This document shows, piece by piece, positions 58,106 through 64,000 of a DNA stretch of 64,000 nucleotides (position 1 is the stretch's first letter; each line of letters opens with the position of its first letter). The translations under genes were made by a program, and so were the position numbers. Source of the DNA: JBBDIK01 sp964640385 (lineage in GTDB: Bacteria; Actinomycetota; UBA4738; JBBDHU01); NCBI GenBank assembly GCA_964640385.1, contig CAZXFL010000005.1, positions 1 through 64,000 on the forward strand. The letters run 5' to 3'. The notes beneath the pieces are model-generated. The model was given only the letters and a program-made list of their open reading frames with translations, ran no database searches and was not told where the DNA came from.

Positions 58106-58660
58106 ATGGCCAACAAGTTCGAGAAGAGCCAGGCAAACAAGGACACGGAACGCTCTGGGCTCGAGGTGCTTCTCTCAGACGCCCGTTTCCAGGCGCCGTC
58201 GCTTGAGGTCAAGCGTTACATCCTCTCCGCCTGGGAACTCGAGGGAGACTTCGGCACCCAGTCCTTCGACTGCGTGCTCACGCCGGAGCCCGCTCCGGCT
58301 ATCACGGTCGAGAACATCGACCTCCACCTCCAGGAGCTACGGCTCGTGGAGATGAAGACAACGAAGAAGCCGATCCGGAGCGTTGCCCTCAACAACTTCT
58401 TCTTTGGAGCAACCGCGAGGGAGTTCGCCCTGGCGGAGCGCCTCGGGCAACGGTTCATGTTCGCGTTCGTCGTGCTGAACTACGCGAACGAGTACGGGAG
58501 ACCGTTCGCAGTCCTCCTCACGCACGATCAGGTTGATGAGCGCACTCGCAAGAAGAGGGTGCAGTACCAGGTGAATTTTCGGTCGGACATCGACGAAAAC
58601 GCCGAGTCACATGAACTCGTCATTTTCGAGGCCCTCGGCGGAAATCCGGCCAGCCTCTAG
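58106..58660 (+). CDS. putative PD-(D/E)xK nuclease-like protein
   Basis: The 184-residue product contains TQSFDCVL (Asp55) and LRLVEMKTTKKPI (Glu82-x-Lys84), then VALNNFFFGATAREFALAER, which reads as the beta-beta-alpha core of restriction-type nucleases with the ExK signature. No family name is recognised. It lies head-to-head with the HNH endonuclease, 81 bases apart, which suggests a shared restriction function. The 3' end overlaps an opposite gene by 54 bases. Confidence 0.65.
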   Translation: MANKFEKSQANKDTERSGLEVLLSDARFQAPSLEVKRYILSAWELEGDFGTQSFDCVLTPEPAPAITVENIDLHLQELRLVEMKTTKKPIRSVALNNFFFGATAREFALAERLGQRFMFAFVVLNYANEYGRPFAVLLTHDQVDERTRKKRVQYQVNFRSDIDENAESHELVIFEALGGNPASL

Positions 58661-59074
58661 CAAGAAGGCGTGCGCGTATCCCCCTTCGTCGTTGGGATCG
58701 TCGGCAGCGACGAGATGCCCCGGCGAAGCCCTGAGCGTGCTTCGGTCGGTAGGTGGTTCGAGAACCCACCAAACCGCCTGCTCCTTGTCTTTCAGCCACA
58801 CCGCGGTGTCGAGATAGCCCTCCGGCGCGATTGACACGCCAACCCAATCCCCCCGAGCACCGACGGGCGTCCAGCTATCCCAACGAAACTCGCCGGCCGA
58901 TCCAGAATCGTCGTCAGATTCTTCAAGTTCCCATTGCTCTGACAGCGACAAGACCCGCAATACCCCGACTCGGTTGGCCTCCTCAACAGATACGCATGGA
59001 CCATGCACCTCGACAACGATTACGCCTTCACGAATGATCGCGACGAATCCCCCACGGGCGCCTGCTAGCAGCAC
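58607..59074 (-). CDS. hypothetical protein, 155 residues
   Basis: GTG 59074 overlaps the stop of the upstream small gene (59065), implying coupling. The product is acidic, with beta-rich patches (GGFVAIIREGVIVVEVHG, WVGVSIAPEGYLDTAVWLKD, VWWVLEPP) and no signal or membrane segment. No family recognised. Its last 54 bases overlap the convergent ExK gene. Immunity or modifier roles can be guessed from context but are not shown. Confidence 0.55.
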   Translation of the reverse strand: MLLAGARGGFVAIIREGVIVVEVHGPCVSVEEANRVGVLRVLSLSEQWELEESDDDSGSAGEFRWDSWTPVGARGDWVGVSIAPEGYLDTAVWLKDKEQAVWWVLEPPTDRSTLRASPGHLVAADDPNDEGGYAHAFLLEAGRISAEGLENDEFM

Positions 59075-59262
59075 GTCGGATCGGCGGACTCAACGACACC
59101 CACGCGCTTGATCTCGAGAGACGACTCGAGGAGGACGCCGGTATCGAGTTCGCCGCGGTGTTCGTCGAGCCATCCCTCCAGCGCACCGAGTGATACAGCC
59201 TCGACTTCCTCCTCACCTTCGAAGAGGAACGACAGCTCGTACTCGACTCGATACCTCGGCAT
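59065..59262 (-). CDS. small hypothetical protein, 65 residues
   Basis: ATG 59262 opens a compact alpha/beta product: MPRYRVEYELSFLFEGEEEV, LGALEGWLDEHRGELDTG and a C-terminal Cys pair (DPTCC). A longer upstream frame is not protein-like. It is coupled to the following 155-residue gene by an overlap. No family recognised. Confidence 0.55.
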   Translation of the reverse strand: MPRYRVEYELSFLFEGEEEVEAVSLGALEGWLDEHRGELDTGVLLESSLEIKRVGVVESADPTCC

Positions 59263-59299
59263 TGCCGAGAACGTAGCGATCCGGGATCTGATCGTCAGA

Positions 59300-60163
59300 T
59301 CAGGTTTCGCAGCCGCGGCCGTCGTGGTTGCCGTCGAAATCGTGAGGATCCTTGCCCGTGACCTTGAAGTTATGCTCCGGGATCTGTGAGCAATCCAGGT
59401 CGGGCGGGTACCTCGGGATGCACACCCCCGGATAGGACGGATCACAGCCGCCACCTCCGCCGCTGCCGCCTCCGCCTCCCTCGCTACCGCCCGAACCGCG
59501 CCGACACCTCCCCCAGAGCTCACGATGGTGCTTGCGGGCGATGCGTTCGGCCTCGGCGAACCGGTTCGCGTACCTGGTGTTCGGCTCGTAGGGGTAGGCC
59601 GTCGCGTACCCCGCCCGGACGAGCCGCATGTTGAACATGCCTCCGTGCCAGACGTACGCGAGCGTCCGCCCGTAATGATCCTTGTGCTCGACGTCGAAGG
59701 TCAGCCGCACCCGCCGGCCCTCCAGCACCCGAGCGGTGAACGCCGACGCCTCCTTCCCGTAGCATTCGACCGGCTGCCCGGGCGCGACCGACTCCGGCGT
59801 GTCGATGCCGATCAACCGGATGTCCACCGAACGCCCACCGAACCGGACCTCGATCGTGTCCCCGTCGATCGCGCGGATCACGTACGCGTGGCGGCCCGGC
59901 CCTCCGCCGCCGCTGCCGCCATTGCCATTGCCGTTGCCGTTGCCGCTTCCACCGGTCCCACTGCCTCCCCCGGTCGGTTCGTCCTGGTTCGGCTCGCCCG
60001 CGAGCGGAGGCTCCTCGACGACCTCCTGCCGCTCGGTCTCGCGGTTGCGGAGAACCGACGGGGTCGGCGAAAGCTCCTCCCGAGCACCCGGCGGGGCAGC
60101 CGTACAGGCAGTGAGGGCGACCGCGGCTACCACGAGTCTCGCGAGCATCGCCGATCGATCCAT
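59300..60163 (-). CDS. lipoprotein thermonuclease (SNase) with Excalibur-like calcium site
   Basis: The 287-residue protein has a lipobox (AAVALTAC), a Gly/Asn-rich linker, and an SNase domain: AIDGDTIEVRF, IRLIGIDTPE, GKEASAFTARVLEGRRVRLT and YGRTLAYVW, with the catalytic Arg and Glu positions present. A second Gly-rich spacer leads to an Excalibur-type tail (DFDGNHDGRGCE) that binds calcium in other extracellular nucleases. It should be a cell-attached Ca2+-dependent nuclease. Confidence 0.88.
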   Translation of the reverse strand: MDRSAMLARLVVAAVALTACTAAPPGAREELSPTPSVLRNRETERQEVVEEPPLAGEPNQDEPTGGGSGTGGSGNGNGNGNGGSGGGGPGRHAYVIRAIDGDTIEVRFGGRSVDIRLIGIDTPESVAPGQPVECYGKEASAFTARVLEGRRVRLTFDVEHKDHYGRTLAYVWHGGMFNMRLVRAGYATAYPYEPNTRYANRFAEAERIARKHHRELWGRCRRGSGGSEGGGGGSGGGGGCDPSYPGVCIPRYPPDLDCSQIPEHNFKVTGKDPHDFDGNHDGRGCET

Positions 60164-60227
60164 CCCTTCGCAGGCTACGCCCGGGGGTCGTCGCTCGCGA
60201 GCGCCGGCTGTGGTGGAATCACCAGGG

Positions 60228-60986
60228 ATGGGCGAAGCGGCGCTGGCGGGATTCGTAGGGGCATCCTCCCTGATCCTCGGCGCGCTCCTCGGGCTCTACG
60301 TGAAGCCGGTCGCCCGGTACATCCCCTACATCATGGCCTTCGGCGCGGGCGTCCTGATCAGCGCGCTGAGCTTCGAGCTGACCGAGGACGCGTTCCGGCG
60401 CGGGGGGTTCGACGCGGTCGCGCTTGGCCTGGCCATGGGCGCGGTCCTGTTCGTCGCGATCGACCGGATGGTCCTGCACCGACTCGGGGGCGCGAACCGC
60501 AAGCGCTCCGGCGGGCAGCAGGAAGATGGCGCCCCCGTCGGCATCGTGGTCGGGACCATGCTCGACGCGATCCCCGAGTCGGTCGCCATCGGCGTTGCCG
60601 TCTTCGAACACGGCGCGGTCACGGTCGCACTCCTCGCGGGCGTGTTCCTGTCCAACATCCCTGAGTCGCTCTCGTCGGCGACCGGCCTGATGCGCACGAC
60701 GATGCACAACCAGGCCTGGAAGGTCATCGTCCTGTGGGTCGGCGTGGCGATCGCCGCGGCCGTCGCGGCCGCCATCGGCTACGGGGTGGTCGCGCGGTTC
60801 GCGCCGGACGCCGTGCCCTTCATCCAGGCGCTCGCCGCGGGCGCGATCCTGGCGATGCTGGTCGACACCATGATCCCGGAGGCGTTCGAGAAGTCGGGCC
60901 GCGACGCGCACGGACTCATCGGCTTGTGGGCGGTCTTCGGCTACGCCCTGTCGTTCTTCCTGACGAAACTCGGCGCAGGCGCGTAG
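60228..60986 (+). CDS. ZIP-family-like divalent metal transporter
   Basis: The 252-residue protein has eight membrane helices in ZIP order. The M4-like helix carries VGTMLDAIPESVAIGVAVFE and the M5-like one FLSNIPESLSSATG, with the His/Asp/Glu metal pocket partly replaced (DAIPES in place of the usual HNxxEG). A polar His/Lys loop (GGANRKRSGGQQEDG) follows M3. It probably transports zinc, iron or manganese; the pocket change may alter specificity. Confidence 0.8.
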   Translation: MGEAALAGFVGASSLILGALLGLYVKPVARYIPYIMAFGAGVLISALSFELTEDAFRRGGFDAVALGLAMGAVLFVAIDRMVLHRLGGANRKRSGGQQEDGAPVGIVVGTMLDAIPESVAIGVAVFEHGAVTVALLAGVFLSNIPESLSSATGLMRTTMHNQAWKVIVLWVGVAIAAAVAAAIGYGVVARFAPDAVPFIQALAAGAILAMLVDTMIPEAFEKSGRDAHGLIGLWAVFGYALSFFLTKLGAGA

Positions 60987-61001
60987 GCCGGCGCGACCGC
61001 T

Positions 61002-61391
61002 CTACGCCCAGAACTCGTCGAGGGCATACGGGTCACCCGCGTAGGCCCAGACCTCGCGGACCTTTTCTCCCTCGATCGCGACGACGAACACCGCGCGATC
61101 ATCCAGCGCCTTCCCGGCTCGCTGCGCGGTGACGTTCAGGAGCACGACCGCATGGGCCGTGCCGGCGAGGAGGTCATGGACCTCGACCTCCATCGAACCG
61201 CCGGTCGATTCGAGCAGCCCCGCCAAGTACGACAGGACCTCACCCTTCCCCCGGTAGCCGCCGCCGATGGGGCTCTGCGGGCGAAGGTCATGCCACACGA
61301 CGTCCGGATGAAGGTACTCATCGAACGCCACGAGGTCCCTAGCCATGAAGGCATCCAGGGTGGCGCGCAGGATCTTCTCGTTCTTGGTCAC
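61002..61391 (-). CDS. SnoaL-like/NTF2-fold protein
   Basis: The 129-residue protein has the ketosteroid-isomerase-like pattern: KILRATLDAFMARDLVAFDE, YLHPDVVWHDL, GGYRGKGEVLSYLAGLLEST and KVREVWAYAGDPYALDEFW. Such stand-alone domains bind small hydrophobic molecules or catalyse simple isomerisation or hydrolysis. GTG 61391 is leaderless, with TAGATT at 61400-61405 eight bases upstream. Confidence 0.85.
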   Translation of the reverse strand: MTKNEKILRATLDAFMARDLVAFDEYLHPDVVWHDLRPQSPIGGGYRGKGEVLSYLAGLLESTGGSMEVEVHDLLAGTAHAVVLLNVTAQRAGKALDDRAVFVVAIEGEKVREVWAYAGDPYALDEFWA

Positions 61392-61532
61392 AGAGCGGGA
61401 ATCTAGGCCAGGTCTGCCAGCCGGAGCAACCCCGGCAAGCCCGCACAGACGTGTCGGTGGCCAGGGATAGGCTTGGCCCGCAGCATCCTCCTCCTCGTGC
61501 CTGGAAGTTACACCAACGTAGGAGAGTGATGT

Positions 61533-61790
61533 ATGCTCACCCCTATGAAACGCCTGCAGATCATGATCGAGCGGGAGATGGACGAGGCCCTCGGCAAGGC
61601 TGCACGCGAACGAGGCATATCCAAGGCGGCCATCATCCGCGAGATCGTCGGCGAGCGCTTGGAACCCACGCCCGCACTGGAGGACGACCCGCTCTGGCGG
61701 ATGGTTGGCTCCGGCTCGTGGGAGGTGGCGCCAGGCGAGACCCACGACGACATCCTCTACGGCCCGAGGGAAACGCCGGCCGAGGGATGA
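61533..61790 (+). CDS. vapB: VapB-type ribbon-helix-helix antitoxin
   Basis: The 85-residue protein begins with an RHH/CopG-type DNA-binding domain (KRLQIMIEREMDEALGKAAR, then ERGISKAAIIREIVGE). An acidic tail follows (LEDDPLWRMVGSGSWEVAPG, HDDILYG) that would wrap the toxin. ATG 61533 follows GGAGAG; MKRLQ at 61545 is an alternative start. It overlaps the toxin gene by 4 bases (ATGA), the usual VapBC order. Confidence 0.88.
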   Translation: MLTPMKRLQIMIEREMDEALGKAARERGISKAAIIREIVGERLEPTPALEDDPLWRMVGSGSWEVAPGETHDDILYGPRETPAEG

Positions 61791-62185
61791 TCTTCGTCGA
61801 CACGTCCTTCTGGGTTGCCCTGAAGAACCGACGGGACACGTTGCACGACGAAGCGGTCGCACGGCTCCGGGCGCACGGGCACGGGCTGCTTGCGACGTCC
61901 AACCACGTACAGGGTGAAACCTGGAACCTCATCCAGAGCCGCTGCGATCACCGAACGGCGGTGGAGTTCCTCGACGAGCTCACCGGTAGCGCCCGGGTCG
62001 TGGTCTTCCGGGCCAGCGATGAGCATGAGGAGCAAGCATGGGCATGGCTCCGCGTCCACGACGAGCGCCGCTACTCCTTCGTCGATGCGACGAGTTTCGC
62101 AGTCATGAAGAGCCTCCGGATCCGTGATGCGCTGGCCTTCGACGGGGATTTCGCGGCCGCGGGGTTCAATGAACTGCGGGCGTAA
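61787..62185 (+). CDS. vapC: VapC-type PIN-domain toxin
   Basis: The 132-residue PIN protein has MIFVDTSFWVAL (first Asp), an ATSNHVQGETWNLIQ segment (Glu), and RRYSFVDATSFAVMKSLRI with DALAFDGDFAAAGF (late Asp residues). These would coordinate Mg2+ for RNase action; VapC toxins usually cut tRNA or rRNA. It is coupled to the antitoxin gene and would be neutralised by it. Confidence 0.9.
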   Translation: MIFVDTSFWVALKNRRDTLHDEAVARLRAHGHGLLATSNHVQGETWNLIQSRCDHRTAVEFLDELTGSARVVVFRASDEHEEQAWAWLRVHDERRYSFVDATSFAVMKSLRIRDALAFDGDFAAAGFNELRA

Positions 62186-62215
62186 AGGTCGGGCCTGCGG
62201 GCGCCGAACCTAGGG

Positions 62216-62947
62216 ATGAACATGCGACCCCGAACCCGACGCGTCCGACCCTTCCTCGCGTGCCTGCTGGCCGCCAGCATCACCGTGGGCGTGATCGCTC
62301 CGGGAGCCCCGGCCTCCGCCGCCACCGGCCTCCCGGGGATCGACCTGTCCGCGTACGAACCGACCGTCAACTGGACCAAGTTGGGCGACGGTCCCAAGCG
62401 GTTCCTGATCATGCGCGCGAGCCATGGTGACGAAGCCGACACGTCCTACGCCTCCCACCGCGCCGGCGCTGCGTCGATCGGGATGCCGTTCGGCGCCTAT
62501 CACTACGCGACGCCGCGCGGCGGCAAGGCCGACGCGATCGAACAGGCCAACTTCTTCCTCGCGAACGCGACACCGGCCTCGGGCGACCTGTTGCCGGTCC
62601 TGGACATGGAGGACGCCGGCGGCCTCTCCGACGGACGCCTCGCGGACTGGATCGCTGTCTGGCTGAACCGCGTCCGGCGCGCGACCGGCGTCAAGCCGAT
62701 GATCTACACCAGCCCGAGCTTCTGGATCGAACGCGTCGGCAACACCCGCCGCTTCGCGAACCACGGGTACCGGCTCTGGATCGCCCACTGGCAGGTGAGG
62801 AACCCATGGGTCCCCGCGGGCAACTGGGGCGGGAAGGGCTGGACGTTCTGGCAGTGGAGCGCGTGCGGAGACGTGAACGGGATCCCCGGGTGCATCGACA
62901 TGGATCGCTACGCAGGCGATAACCTGCACAAGGTGATGATCCCTTGA
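62216..62947 (+). CDS. secreted GH25 lysozyme, first of a tandem pair
   Basis: The 243-residue product has a signal peptide (FLACLLAASITVGVIAPGAPASAA) and a GH25 muramidase domain: GIDLSAYEPTVNW, RFLIMRASHGDEAD, FGAYHYATP, LLPVLDMEDAGG (catalytic Asp and Glu) and PMIYTSPSFW. It should hydrolyse peptidoglycan. The C-terminus has two Cys. The next gene is a close paralogue with a one-base stop/start overlap, so they arose by tandem duplication. Confidence 0.9.
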   Translation: MNMRPRTRRVRPFLACLLAASITVGVIAPGAPASAATGLPGIDLSAYEPTVNWTKLGDGPKRFLIMRASHGDEADTSYASHRAGAASIGMPFGAYHYATPRGGKADAIEQANFFLANATPASGDLLPVLDMEDAGGLSDGRLADWIAVWLNRVRRATGVKPMIYTSPSFWIERVGNTRRFANHGYRLWIAHWQVRNPWVPAGNWGGKGWTFWQWSACGDVNGIPGCIDMDRYAGDNLHKVMIP

Positions 62948-63672
62948 TGCGAACCGCTCGCCGCCGCCTCGCCGCCGCGTCGCTGGTCCTGGCCGCCGCC
63001 CTGCTCGCCGCGGTACTGCCCGCGCTGCCGGCAGACGCCGCCTACAAGCGCGGCATCGACATCTCGCAGTACCAGAACACCGTGAACTGGACGCAGGTCG
63101 GGAACGCGAACGTGAAGTTCGTCATCGCGCGAGCCAGCTCCGGCGACAACTACGCCGACCCGCAGTACGCGAACAACCGCGCAGGAGCCGCAGCGGAGAA
63201 CATCCCGTTCGGGGCGTACCACTATGCGAAGCCGAACGGCACCACGCAGGACGCGATCGACGAGGCGAACTTCTTCGTCGCGACGGCCGCGCCGGCGAAC
63301 GGCGACATCATCCCGGTCTTGGACCTCGAGCAGACCGGGGGCCTGTCTCGTGGGCGCCTGGAAGACTGGGTGGCCGCATGGCTGAACCGCGTCGAGAACC
63401 AGACCGGCGTCAAACCGATGATCTACACCAGCCCGTACTTCTGGCAGACCGCCATAGGGAACTCGACCCGGTTCGCGCGGCGCAAATTCCCGCTGTGGAT
63501 CGCGAACTGGGACGTGAGCAAGCCGACCGTGCCGGCCAACAACTGGAGCGGGCACGGCTGGACGTTCTGGCAATACTCGGACTGCGGGAGCGTTCCGGGG
63601 GCGGGGAACAGCCAGGGCTGCGTGGACCTGGATCGCTACCGGTTCAACATGTTCGGGCGGGTCCTGATCTAG
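62947..63672 (+). CDS. secreted GH25 lysozyme, second of a tandem pair
   Basis: The 241-residue paralogue shares the same order: signal peptide (ASLVLAAALLAAVLPALPADA), GIDISQYQNTVNW, FGAYHYAKP, IIPVLDLEQTGG (catalytic acids), PMIYTSPYFW and GWTFWQYSDCG. Compared with the first copy the catalytic acid reads Glu in LEQ rather than in MED. ATG 62947 overlaps the previous TGA. A host cell-wall remodelling role is likely. Confidence 0.9.
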   Translation: MRTARRRLAAASLVLAAALLAAVLPALPADAAYKRGIDISQYQNTVNWTQVGNANVKFVIARASSGDNYADPQYANNRAGAAAENIPFGAYHYAKPNGTTQDAIDEANFFVATAAPANGDIIPVLDLEQTGGLSRGRLEDWVAAWLNRVENQTGVKPMIYTSPYFWQTAIGNSTRFARRKFPLWIANWDVSKPTVPANNWSGHGWTFWQYSDCGSVPGAGNSQGCVDLDRYRFNMFGRVLI

Positions 63673-64000
63673 CGGCACTGACCGAACGAGAAGTGGCCGG
63701 CATCGCTCTGGGGTAGCGGCTGACACCAACCCTCTTGTTCGAGAGCTTGCACGACCTCGGTGTCGCGCCAGGACGAGCGCCTCAGGTCGATGGCCGCCCC
63801 GATCTGGTGCATCGACGAGCCGGGCTCCGCGCACAGGTTCGGGCATCCCTTCGGATCGCCGCAGATGTTCAGACACGCCTGCCGCTGCTGCTCGCAGTCC
63901 CGGTAGCTCCACTCGACGCGGATGCCCTTGCCGCTCTGCCCCAGGGAGTTCTCCGCCCGCCGGAACGCGCGCATCGCGCTCTCGCGAAGAACGATACCCC
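63669..64000 (-). CDS. M15-family D-Ala-D-Ala carboxypeptidase-like protein, 5' end outside window
   Basis: The C-terminal 110 residues are visible; the frame stays open to the window edge. It shows an N-terminal LRESAMRAFRRAENSLGQSG helix, the zinc motif SSMHQIGAAIDLR (His-x6-Asp) and a late GHFSFGQC His, the layout of VanY/LAS-type peptidases. Four extra Cys (NICGDPKGCPNLC) suggest a disulfide-stabilised secreted enzyme. It sits next to the lysozymes, forming a peptidoglycan-hydrolase cluster. Confidence 0.8.
   Translation of the reverse strand, partial: GIVLRESAMRAFRRAENSLGQSGKGIRVEWSYRDCEQQRQACLNICGDPKGCPNLCAEPGSSMHQIGAAIDLRRSSWRDTEVVQALEQEGWCQPLPQSDAGHFSFGQCR

Overview
The window looks like a draft-assembly scaffold (two runs of 100 Ns) from a high-GC, uncultivated-type member of the Actinomycetota. 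Supporting signs are a clpS/DUF2017 pair, an LLM-class F420-dependent oxidoreductase, a CtpE-like P-type ATPase, GTG starts, and many starts with no Shine-Dalgarno that sit 6-9 nt after a TAgACT/TAgGCT -10 box (leaderless transcripts). No rRNA, tRNA or CRISPR array was recognised.

Host-type sequence fills about 1-30.3 kb and 48.6-64 kb. The left block holds a membrane/thioredoxin-like pair, DUF1761 and cupin proteins, a Tat-exported DUF1800-DUF1501 pair, a PYROXD2-like oxidoreductase, a metallophosphoesterase lipoprotein, an Lrp/AsnC regulator, a 5'-3' exonuclease, a DmdA-like demethylase, a serine hydrolase, an APH-aminotransferase fusion, an MBL hydrolase, a diaminopimelate-decarboxylase-like enzyme, TypA/BipA and a beta-helix/cupredoxin surface protein. 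The right block holds a histidine-repeat protein, an N-acetylmuramoyl-L-alanine amidase, HdeD, clpS-DUF2017, the P-type ATPase, a pentapeptide lipoprotein, an HNH/ExK nuclease island, a secreted nuclease, a ZIP-like transporter, VapBC, two tandem GH25 lysozymes and a partial M15 peptidase.

Between these blocks lies an 18.2-kb integrative element (about 30312-48560). It is inserted inside a class I/II aminotransferase gene. At its left end it carries a substitute promoter and first 121 codons, which rebuild a full-length hybrid enzyme (29516-30679). The displaced native 5' end remains as a fragment at 48556-48926. A large serine integrase (47176-48522) lies 34 bp from the right junction. Cargo includes a primase/helicase-like ATPase, an IS256-family insertion that cleanly splits a 120-aa gene, several small Cys/Trp-rich proteins, a sigma factor with a membrane partner and a secreted protein sharing that partner's outer domain, an RTX-like secreted protein, a LuxR-type HTH, a small resolvase, and a defence-flavoured stretch (trypsin-like protease, Mrr-like nuclease, PIN-like nuclease, two XRE regulators, a soluble Ser/Thr kinase).

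The most interesting points are the target-gene restoration with exchange of leaderless promoters, the sigma/partner/secreted-domain module with a 12-bp tandem repeat at two loci, the possible defence cargo, an apparent AUC start codon at 27639, and a scaffold gap that is really a 55-bp contig overlap. All functions are read from sequence patterns; no database search was run.
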